From assembly GCA_963585895.1 (NCBI GenBank), contig OY757907.1:107029512-107093511 (forward strand): a DNA stretch of 64,000 nt. The letters are read 5' to 3'. Positions within the stretch are counted from its first letter, which is position 1. Each line of letters begins with the position of its first letter. A model generated the notes under the pieces. That model ran no database searches. It was not told the origin of the DNA and saw nothing but the letters and a program-made list of their open reading frames with translations. This document shows, piece by piece, positions 55,409 to 64,000 of the stretch. Made by a program: the position numbers and the translations under genes. Source of the stretch: Sepioteuthis lessoniana (lineage: Eukaryota > Mollusca > Cephalopoda > Myopsida > Loliginidae).

Positions 55409-55662
55409 CCGGCCCATTGGCATAATGGTTAGAGTGTTTGCCAATGGTTCAGGAGATGGGTTCAATCCCAAATCGAGTGATACCAAAGACTCAAAAAATG
55501 CCACTTGATGTCTCCTTGCTTAACACTCAGAATTACAAGGTATAGATCAAGGATAAGTAAAACAATTCCAGGAAAGGAATAGCACCCTCCCCTACACCTC
55601 TGTGTTGTAGGTATTGAAAAGAGAGCCTTCAGGTCGGCCTTGATAATGGTCAGCCAACTAAT
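55409..55662 (+). mobile_element. SINE family A
   Basis: A box 'ggcccattggcataatggtt', B box 'gatgggttcaatcccaaatc', 'acactcagaattacaagg', end 'ggtcagccaactaatatac'. Confidence 0.92.
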
Positions 55663-55941
55663 ATACATACATACATTTTTCTTGTTATGGAATCATTTTC
55701 ACTTTGCAAATTTTTGAAAAATGATAAATCCGTTGGTGACAAGTGTGGAAACTCAATGAAATGAAATCTTGCAGGGTAATATCTGCAATATTTGACCAAG
55801 CATAGTCATTGGATGGGAATGATCCTCTTTGATTGACTTAAACTTTTTCCATGCAGTGTTTTCAATTCTTTTCAGTAAACACAAGCTCTAACATTCTTCT
55901 CTGTGAGAGGAAAAAATGGAATTGCCCATATCTATTGTCCA

Positions 55942-56233
55942 TATTTATTGACCCCTCCGCTTGGGCAGGATATGACACAAGGTCAATTTTTAAGCGAAGT
56001 TTATCAGGTTTGAATTCAGAGTTTTCCTTCTCCTAGACTAGTTGCCTCACCAAGGCTGAAGAACCCAGTCTGTCCTACTATTTACCCATAGCTGGAGGGA
56101 GAATAATTGGATTCATACCTTTCCCAAGGGTATTAGTGCTATGTGAAATGCAATCAGTCTCATCCAGGATTTGAACTCGTGTCGCCGTGTCCATTTCCTA
56201 TGACGATAACCATTATACCACTGGCACCTCCAG
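55942..56233 (-). mobile_element. SINE family D, complete
   Basis: About 290 bp, antisense: 'gacccctccgcttgggcagg', 'cctactatttacccatagct', 'acctttcccaagggtattag', 'catccaggatttgaactcg', head 'accattataccactggcacc'. Good reference copy for D. Confidence 0.94.
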
Positions 56234-56984
56234 GCATATCTGTTGTCAGTGATCATATAATAAACATAATCTTTTGTTAGTAAACTAATGCTGGATTTGG
56301 AAAATACTTTCAAAATTGATTATGCCCAAGCCATTGGAAAGATTCTTTGCAGTTGTCATACAAGATTTACTTTTCATTTCTGGTTATTATCTGATTAATA
56401 AATTGATCATTTTTGTTCTATAAGAATAAAAGTAGATATTTTATAAAAATAGATTTTTAAAAAAATATCATGTTCATATAACATAACACCTGCTTGTCAA
56501 GTTTCACTTTTCCAGTTTTATTTTCTTAATTTGCTGAATTTGTTCTGACTTAGTTGAAATCAAAGCCTTTAATTTTGGGAACTTAGTTGAGTGAGGAATA
56601 TCTTCTGCTCTTTGAATTGATCATTTGTAACTGTGACAAGATATCATCTGTTCTCTGTCCTCTTTATCTTTGAGATTCATATCTCAATTTCAGAACTTCA
56701 GAAACCAATGACATATTTGATATTCTGAGGACGTATCTTCATTCTACACTTGATTAATGTTATGAGATATCTGAGAGATATTCTGGTTAAGTATGCTACA
56801 AGAAAACAGTGTGTAACTCTTAAAATTTCTTCTTCAGCCGGGAACTGTTAAACATAGGAATTTTTATCCATAAGAGAAAAACATAATAAATCTGAAAAAC
56901 AGGAGTTAATCTTAGAAAATGTATATGTAGACTAAAGCAATATTCAGTGTCTGCTGATGTATGGTAGAAACTGGGAATAAATTT
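56234..56984. other. No gene seen
   Basis: AT-rich, no recognised element. Confidence 0.5.
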
Positions 56985-57165
56985 GACAATATAAAAATTT
57001 ACAGAGATGAAAAAACACAAGGTTTTCAAAGGATGGTTTTATTAAACTCATACACCCTGATGAAAGTCTAAAAAATGAAATGGTTAACATTGGCAAATAA
57101 TTCAATAAATAAAATTATCCTCTGAAGACCTTGTGTTTTTTTTAATTTCTGTATATTTTCATCTA
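56985..57165. repeat. 180-bp hairpin with CTGATGA..GAAA in the loop
   Basis: 'aaaaaacacaaggttttcaa' and 'aggatggttttatta' (57009-57043) pair with 'taaataaaattatcct' and 'ctgaagaccttgtgtttttt' (57107-57143); weaker pairing extends outward through 'aatttacagag'/'ttctgtatatt'. The loop reads CCTGATGAAAGTC..ATGAAATGG then 'aattcaataaata'. It resembles a decayed hammerhead/Penelope-type end. Confidence 0.7.
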
Positions 57166-57204
57166 ATATATATAAATATATATATTATATTTCTCTCTCT
57201 TTTG

Positions 57205-57443
57205 AGGGGAGTCCTCATTGCATAGTGATTAACATGTTGAACTTGAAAATTCTTGTTAGCAAATTTAAACTCCAATCATGTAACACTGTCACTTTCAAAC
57301 TAATACCATTGGAAAGGGTATGAACTTCCTTATCTCCCTTACTTTGGGTTAAATAGTGTCACTACTGTTTTCCTACAAGGGTGGCTTTGGTATTAAGTAA
57401 CCCCTAAAGATCAATTTGCCTTTAAACTAAGAAACCAAACCCC
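57205..57443 (+). mobile_element. SINE family C
   Basis: 'ggggagtcctcattgcatag', 'aaactaataccattggaaag', 'ggctttggtattaagtaacc', 'taaactaagaaaccaaacc'. Confidence 0.88.
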
Positions 57444-58057
57444 ATACACATGCATAGAGAGAGGGGGGGTGATGAGAGAAATACAAAGCATATATTTATA
57501 TAGGAATCTGATAGTGAACATCTTATTAATCTGAGTATAATAAAACTGACCATTATTTTCTGAACAACTAGATAATTTCCAAATATGGCAAAGACTCTTT
57601 TTGTATATTTTGAAATTTAGATTCAAGTTTTTTTGCCACTTCTTGTTTAAACCCACTTGAATTTTCTGTTAAAATAAAACAGTAAAAGATTTGATTTACA
57701 TCATCATAACCTTCAATTCTAGCAATTCGTTTTCTTTAAAATCTGATTGTTCAAATATATAAGTGCAAGAAATAAGTAAGTTATTAAATCTTCAACAATC
57801 TGACAACTGAAATGAAAATTCTTTCGTTCTGATTCTTTAATGACTATGTTGTTCATGCTATATCCAATAAAATGTGCATTTGTGACTTGAAAAGCGTAAA
57901 AGAATCATTTCCATTGACCTGATTGTTAACTCTGATTGGTCCTTTTATTTGTCTTGATGGCTTTTTAGTGCCAATAGTAAGAAAAAAAATTCTGACAAGA
58001 ATTGATGACTTTAATGGAAGTCACAGAGTGTGGAAAAGAAGGTGAAGGGGTTGTGTA
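57444..58057. other. No gene seen
   Basis: AT-rich, no recognised element. Confidence 0.5.
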
Positions 58058-58379
58058 TGTTATATGAGAATTGTTAAGGATCAAACACGTGTTTTTATGA
58101 CTGAAGTGAAGTTTGACTTCAAAAGGAAAGAAAACAGAAAAATTATTTGATCATGATTTTAAGGGAATGAGAAAAGCAAATGTTAATTATTCAAATTTGC
58201 ATATGTGTGGGTAGGAATTCAAATTCATTTCATTTGCATATATGTCGGTAGGAATAAAGTACCCTTCCTCTCTATATAAGGATGAATGTGTACAGATATA
58301 TACAAGATCACACATTTCTATGTGTTTTTGTCGGAAAGTAGATTGATACAACCATAAACCAACATATTGGTATCAGTGC
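58058..58379 (+). mobile_element. Possible LTR with primer-binding site, Copia-like fossil
   Basis: A TATA box TATATAAG (58273-58280), an end ..ACCAACA (58364), then three bases and TGGTATCAGTGC (58368-58379), close to the initiator-tRNA primer site TGGTATCAGAGC used by Copia-type elements. Two octamer words ATTTGCAT (58195-58202, 58232-58239) lie in a short direct repeat upstream. The left boundary (TGTTATATGA, 58058) is a guess. No internal coding region follows; a (GT)n array does. Confidence 0.4.
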
Positions 58380-58408
58380 ATGTGACATGGTGAGATCAAA
58401 GTTTATAC

Positions 58409-58409
<1 letters not shown>

Positions 58410-58457
<48 letters not shown>
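58410..58457. repeat. (TA)n(GT)n microsatellite
   Basis: Short TA then about 18 GT units. Confidence 0.95.
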
Positions 58458-58459
<2 letters not shown>

Positions 58460-58689
58460 AGAATAGATGTTAGAATAAGGTTGAATAATTTGAATAATAT
58501 AAGCAAAAATTGGAGTTCAAATTCTTTATGGCTTTGGTTTTGTAAATGAACATTTATGGAGGCATTTTTCAGTGGTTGTAGGCTTGCTTATGACTGATAA
58601 GGTCTGTACAAGATAAACAGGTTAAGCCATGTTGGCTACCATGGAAGGTCTGAGAAACTGTTGATTCCATTGCAGAATAATGGTTTTTG

Positions 58690-60010
58690 TAGTGCTCCAT
58701 CTTTTCCTCCATTTGTACTATATAGCTCTTCTAGAAGAGTGAGGTGGCTTTGGTGATGGCTTACTGCTAGTGTTACCTTTGTTTACTTTCACTTGCACTT
58801 TAATGTTCTTTTTGATGTTGTTGATTAAAGACATATTTGTAAAGTCTGCTGAATGCACTATTCATTTTAGTAAGTTGGTTGTCCACCACTTTATTAATCA
58901 TTGCATCAGAAGATACCAGAAAACCCAGATTGGGAAACATTTGAGCTGTTAGTTTTCAACTCTGTTTGGCCAATAGTGAGAAGGTCGTAGCTGTCTTATA
59001 TTGCTGGCTGGTGCAGAACCTCTCTTGGCTCATCTCCAAAAATTTTCAAAAGTCTCTGCACAGAAGGATTTGACTCAGTACTGTGCACACTGTGTATAAT
59101 AAATAAGAACTGTGTTATCAGCAAGTATTAGTTGTTCTGACATCTTTGTGTGGATCTTCAGTTACCTCAGATTAGACAGACTACTATCTGTGTGGAAATA
59201 GATATACTCTCTCCTCGTTGTCCACAGATTTCTTGTTTGTTTCATCATGCAAAGATACTCAGAGAACAGAGTGAGGGCAAAGATGCAGCACTATTTCATG
59301 CTGTTGTGAATGAAGAATACTTATGATAGGTCACCATTGTGTCTGATCTGACCAAATTGTGATAAATTTTCTGAGACAGCTCAGCTTTCCAAAGTCCCAT
59401 TCTGCTTGGTGTATCAAATGCTTTGGTCAAGTCAATGAATACTGCCCTCAATTTTACCCCTTGGATTTTTCTTGAATCTAATACAAGACAATGTCAGCTC
59501 TTCTGCATCGTTCCTGAAAACTCTTGTGAATGTTGTCCTCAGCAATAGCAAGAACTAGCAGGAATTTTTCTGTAATTGAAAACAATGTTTGTGATTCTGC
59601 AGTAGTTTGTGCAGTCTGACTTTCACCCTTTGTTTTTATAGATGGTGTTGATAACTGTATCTCTGAAGCCTTCTGGAATTTTCCCCCATTCTCAGCAGCA
59701 GATAGGAAGTCCATGGAGTTTGCTGTACTTCTATATCTCTCAAGGGTTTTCACCCATTCAGGAGATTTTTCTGTTTTTGGGTTGCTCCCAGATGTTTTTG
59801 ATTTTAATCAGAGTTGATGGTTGTGACCAGATTTTTGACTCTTCAACTAAAGAAGGTGCTGCTTATTACTCATTCCATTTGTTGCAGAATTTCCATTGTA
59901 TGAAGGTTTCCTTTTTAAGTGGACAGGTGGGTTTTGCATTTCTGTTTGAATTATACTAAATATCAAATGTGATACTGCATTTTGTACAAAACCTCTTCAG
60001 TAATCCTCTC
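58690..60010 (-). mobile_element. LINE reverse transcriptase, decayed
   Basis: On the minus strand, in order: GKIPEGFRDTVINTIYKNKG (about 59680-59630), KIQGVKLRAVFIDLTKAFDT then PSRMGLWK (about 59470-59395), ILADNTVLIYYTQ (about 59125) and REVLHQPA plus IGQTELKT (about 59010-58950). These match the RTE-like pattern IP.EFKDA.I..LYK.KG, DLTKAFDTVSR.GLWK, FADDTAL and VLHQPAP..ITVG.TELK. The catalytic YADD-type motif reads ADN, so a catalytic Asp is lost; many stops and shifts. Probably the body of the LINE whose 3' ends occur six times here. Confidence 0.85.
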
Positions 60011-60369
60011 TTCATTCAGTTCCATTAACAGTTATCTTCACTGATGTTTTCTCATCGACATCATGATAACAGGCAGAAGAAAAAAGTGGGTGAGTGTATA
60101 CATGGGGTTAGATTGTCTCCCTTAAAAAATAGTAAATGTAAAATTGCAGAAATTATAATATTGATGCTGAAGAGCATCACCAGAACAGCTACAAATAGAA
60201 GAGAGAAAATAGCAATAGATCATGGGCTACTTATTTACAATTATGAAAACAACATCAAAAAACTAATAAAAACGATAAAACAAAATACAAAGATTGTTCA
60301 CAATGAATATAAAAAATAAAAATAAAGAATATGATTCAGTGGTTTGCATGACTAACATTAAAGCTACTC

Positions 60370-60412
<43 letters not shown>
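60011..60412. other. No gene; ends in (TA)n
   Basis: AT-rich; a 91-codon forward frame (60044-60319) lacks recognisable features. (TA)n at 60375-60411 abuts the next A SINE. Confidence 0.5.
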
Positions 60413-60413
<1 letters not shown>

Positions 60414-60675
60414 TACCAGGCCATTGGCATAATGGTTAGAGTGTTTGCCAATGGTCTGGAAGACCAGGGTTCAACCCAAGGTTGAGTCATACCAAAGACT
60501 CAAAAAGTGTTACTTGATGCCGCCTTGCTTAACACACAGCACTATAAGGTAAAGATCAAGGATAAAGTGGAGCAATCCAGGGAATGGAGTAGTTTCCCCC
60601 TACACTTCGGTGTAGTACCTATTGAAAGGGGAGCCCTTGGGTTGCCCTTGACTACAGTCACCAACTTAACTTTTC
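60413..60675 (+). mobile_element. SINE family A
   Basis: 'ggccattggcataatggtta', 'cagggttcaacccaaggttg', 'gaaaggggagcccttgggtt', end 'cagtcaccaacttaactt'. Confidence 0.93.
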
Positions 60676-60817
60676 TATATGTATGTTTGTATGATTAAAA
60701 TTTAATACTAATTTTGATTGGTAAAAAATATTGTTCTACATACAAATATGCAGAGTATATTTCAGTAATGAAATAAAATAAAACAAGATCTTCAGGTGAG
60801 CCAATATTCACACATGC

Positions 60818-60845
60818 ATACACACAAACACACACACACACACAG
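60818..60845. repeat. (CA)n microsatellite
   Basis: CA units with minor interruptions. Confidence 0.9.
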
Positions 60846-60931
60846 ACACACACATGCGCAGATATTATATATATATACACACAGAGTATATTCTTTTAGG
60901 TAAGGATCCATGATTTTTCCTAATCAGTCAG

Positions 60932-61905
60932 ATAGCCCAGTCAGCTGGGGCTGTAAAATAGATTGACTACATTCCTACAAAGGAGTAAGACACCCCCAAT
61001 GAGTGTCTGGAATATGTCACAAAAAATTTGATGGTGAGGCTCTAGTAATACTGGAGCTTTGGGGAATCTGGAGTGCTCCTTCATTGCCATCGCTCCAAGG
61101 TCCACTGTGACCCAGAGTGGTAGCACCTGATAGGGTCCTATCTATGGATCAAATAGAACTGTTTGACATTTAAAATGAGTGCAAACAAATGACTTATGCT
61201 AAATTGAATTTTTAGAAATAGAAGTGTTTGATGATTTAACTGTGTGTAAACAAATGATTGATGTTTAATTGAATTGTTAGTGATACATAACAATACTTAG
61301 AACCATCTAATTTTGTTGACTTATGCTAAATTGTATTGTTTGAAATTGAACTGTTTGATCATTCAACTGTGTGTAAACAAATAAATGATTTTTAATTGGA
61401 TTGTTTGTGATATATAGCAATACTTGAAACAACGGCTGGAGAAGAAGCTAGATGGCAATTACACAAGAATGCTGCGTGCAATCCTGAACAAGTCCTGGCA
61501 GCAACATCCCACAAGACACCAACTGTACGGCCACCTGCCCCCTATCACGAAAACTATTCAAGTTAGACGAACCAGACATGCAGGACACTGCTGGAGAAGC
61601 AGGGATGAACTCATAAGAGATGTACTCTTATGGATCCCCACACATGGCCGCGCAAAAGCAGGACGACCAGCTTGAACGTACATTCAGCAGCTATGTGAGG
61701 ATACAGGATGTTGTCCTGAAGACCTACCTAGGGCAATGAACGATAGGGAGGAGTGGCGAGAGAGGGTCAGGGATATCTGTGCTACCAGCGTGATATGATG
61801 ATGATATCAACAAATCATATACATCTAATACATAGGTATAAACTGGATTTTGGCATTAAATAACCTACAATGGTTCATACGCAATAAAACCAAACCAAAC
61901 CAATC
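60932..61905 (+). mobile_element. SINE-like family B split by a LINE
   Basis: Head 'gcccagtcagctggggctgt', 'ctgatagggtcctatctatg', interior 'tgtgtaaacaaatgattgat' units to 61432; tail 61806-61905 'ctggattttggcattaaata' to 'caataaaaccaaacc'. The LINE sits between, with some B interior lost. Confidence 0.92.
61433..61806 (+). mobile_element. LINE 3' end, young copy
   Basis: Encodes EKKLDGNYTRMLRAILNKSW, QQHPTRHQLYGHLPPITKTI, RRTRHAGHCWRSRDELIRDV, GRAKAGRPA, then a TGA where the sister copy at 18550 has CGA (typical CpG decay), and EEWRERVRDIC. Tail 'tgatatgatgatgatat'. Closest relative in the window is the 18550 copy. Confidence 0.95.
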
Positions 61906-61906
61906 A

Positions 61907-63000
61907 CACAGAACCATATTTGGTATTAATATTTTTTATTTGTTCAAGTAGTATTAATAGTCATATTATAATCTTGAATTTTTATGAGATGGAGAATTAT
62001 CAGCTATGATCAATTTTTAATTAGTCAAAAATTAATAAAAGTTGATAATGCTTTACACAATAAAAATCTGAAATATATCAGAGTTCAAGGCAGAAAGTGG
62101 CCTCTAAAATTGTCTTAAAAGTTAGATGAGAAATTGCACAAACTGAAAACTGATATATGTTCTTCAGAATTATATATAAAAATGTAATATATTCCTGAAT
62201 TTTACTGAAAAAAAAAACAACCCTAAAAACTCAAGGGGTACATTATATATCAAATTATATTGTATGCAGCCATTGTAGCATAGGGTGATTTTCTTTGAAG
62301 AAAAAAAAATTCTTTTCAGTTCTATAAAATAATTTTTTGTGTAATATTTTGACAAAAGTTTTTTAAAGTAATTTCATCATGTTTAACTAGTTAACTTCAC
62401 TTTCATTGCATGTATATATTATCAAATTGACAAATGGTATAAGCAGTTAAATAGTTCCTTTGACCTTAGATGGGAATAAATTATGAAACATTTATTTATC
62501 TTCATTATGGTCTTTGATTCACATAATATCTCAGGATGAATAGGAAATGTCCAAAGAACTATTTATTATTATTGTCAGGGTTGAAAACTTTTCAAACAGA
62601 AAGAAAGTGGTATGATGAATGAGAATTTTCATTATTTAATAAAGACTTCAGCTTTTACCTGTTTATATTTAATATAGTTTCTATTTATGAAAGACAGTAT
62701 TGTTATTTAATAATTTATCTATGTTTACAAACAGCAGCAAAGATAAGACTGTTATGATAGGAAGTTCTTTCACACTCTCCATACTCACCAAATTTAGAAC
62801 CTACAGATTTTCATGCTTAGATCATTAGAACATTTCGTAAGTTGCAGAAAATTAAAAATGTTCTTTTTTGGGGTTTTTTTTGGGGGGGGGTTCTTTTCAG
62901 AAAACCTCAGATTTATCTATGTGTGGAATTGAAAATAATTCTTCATCTTGGGTTACAATCATTAAGAATGAAGTTGTTGAATGTTTTTATGATAATATTT
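61907..63000. other. No gene seen
   Basis: AT-rich; a T/G homopolymer patch at 62862-62891 (TTTTTTTTGGGGGGGGGG-like). Confidence 0.5.
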
Positions 63001-63430
63001 TGATATATCTGTGGAGTTTGAAGGCTTTTAAGGTCAGGGGCTAAGGGCAAGGCTGTGTTGCCGTAAGATATCTGACTCCATATTTTAGTTACACTGTTTC
63101 ACCACACGTTGACTGGCCGGTGTAATGCCTTGCCCAAAGAAAGTCCCAAAAGAAATATACAAAAAGAAAAGATAGGAAAAAGATAAGAGGCAAAAACATT
63201 TCTTCTATACTTTCCTTTATTTATTGGGTGAAGGGACTAACCAACGCTACGTCTTGGGATGTAGCGTGGTACCCAAAACCCCAGACAGCAAAATGGTGCT
63301 GTTGGTTCAACGGACACTGCCTGAAAAAGACAGATGATTTCGTTTCCTTTTTCAAGGGGAAAATCCTTTTTTCTTTTATGCATGCGTCATCTCCTTTTCC
63401 GTTAGAGACCTCTGGGAGTTTCTTCAAATT
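63001..63430. other. GC-richer patch, origin unclear
   Basis: 'gccggtgtaatgccttgccc' (63117-63136) resembles SINE bodies of the ATGCCTTGCCCAAGG type. A small hairpin ACGCTAC/GTAGCGT sits at 63245-63268. A 152-codon forward frame (63228-63686) ends in long Phe runs from T-rich DNA and is unlikely to be a gene. Possibly an unassigned retroposon. Confidence 0.35.
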
Positions 63431-64000
63431 TAATAGTTTTCTTTTTATCTATCTATTTATTTTTTTTAAATTTAATTTTTTATTTATTTATTTGTTCCCT
63501 ACATATCTGAGATTTCTTTTTATATTTTTTCTGGGAAAACAATTACTTTTCAAACATCATGAGATTAAGTCCATCAATCGTAAACAAATTTTGACATTGT
63601 GGAAATATACTGAGCTCAAAATTCCCTGTTCATTAAACTGTTATAGTTTTGTCCCTCCCACCCACCAAAAAAAAAAAAAGGAATAGAAATTAAACTGTTG
63701 ATTATTTTTAATTACAAGATTATCACAATGGTTATATGTATGTTAATGATACTTCTATTCTTTTTTCCTCTTGATTATTTAAAGGAACTTTTTTCTGTAT
63801 TAAATTTAGAAAATAAAAAGCTCAATGATATTAATCTGTATCAATAATTCTTGAAAATGATTAAATCATTCATTTTATCTCCACTGTTTTCAACCCTGGA
63901 TTTTTTTTCCACTTTCAGCTTCTAGTTCTGCCTGAAAATCAAAACAGAATACCAACACTTTTCAAAGGGCAATGATAGTGGCTCATCTTATTAATAAAAA
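63431..64000. other. No gene seen
   Basis: T-rich sequence with (TTTA)n-like runs; nothing recognised. Confidence 0.5.

Noticed and set aside
60044-60319. 91-codon frame rich in Lys, Asn and Ile
   Set aside because: Composition is what AT-rich random DNA gives; no recognisable features.
63228-63686. 152-codon open frame
   Set aside because: The middle is Phe/Leu runs from T-rich DNA and the end is poly-Lys; no domain or start context.

Overview
This window looks like repeat-dense, non-coding DNA from an animal nuclear genome. It is very AT-rich, full of (TA)n and (CA)n arrays, and holds no gene I can recognise as a host gene. The best guess for the organism is a lophotrochozoan, most likely a coleoid cephalopod (octopus or squid). 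This rests on many tRNA-derived SINEs, on a short central core shared by two SINE families (compare the published Ceph-domain SINEs), and on LINE 3' ends encoding an RHAGHCWRSRDEL-type C-terminus. That assignment is inference, because I could not search any database.

I sorted the interspersed repeats by eye into families. A (about 250 bp) has a tRNA-like head with A box TGGCATAATGG and B box GGGTTCAATCCC, and ends in (CTTA)n. B (about 445 bp when complete, longer when its interior is expanded) starts GCCCAGTCAGCTGGGGC and ends in one of two tails. C (about 240 bp) has A box TGGTGTAATGG and the same 3' stem-loop as most B copies. D (about 280 bp) has a different head and tail but shares its middle with C. 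E (125 bp) is seen once. There are 13 A, about 20 B, 10 C and about 16 D copies. They often nest in each other, and several have clear target-site duplications.

Other elements are as follows. Seven LINE pieces appear to belong to one RTE-like lineage: six 3' ends plus a decayed reverse transcriptase at 58.7-60.0 kb. A different retroelement C-terminus lies at 9.5-10.1 kb. DNA transposons include a near-complete Tc1-like relic with long terminal inverted repeats (19.5-20.96 kb), four mariner relics (0.7, 21.5, 37.5 and 42.7 kb), a hAT C-terminus (14.8 kb) and a large fold-back element (43.4-44.7 kb). Three LTR-type fossils are proposed at 26.2, 28.8 and 58.1 kb, all tentative.

The most interesting signals are: (i) a 140-bp retroposon at 4.63-4.77 kb that joins a tRNA-like Pol III promoter to a well-formed type I hammerhead ribozyme motif, with a second hammerhead-like motif at 10.1 kb and two hairpin elements carrying related motifs; (ii) a mariner transposase C-terminus repeated three times in tandem; (iii) about 400-bp units with tRNA-like cores and inverted ends; (iv) a 254-bp palindrome and the fold-back element; (v) a compositionally foreign block at 53.7-54.6 kb with unrecognised open frames. 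The remaining stretches are plain AT-rich sequence in which I see no function; they could be intergenic or intronic.
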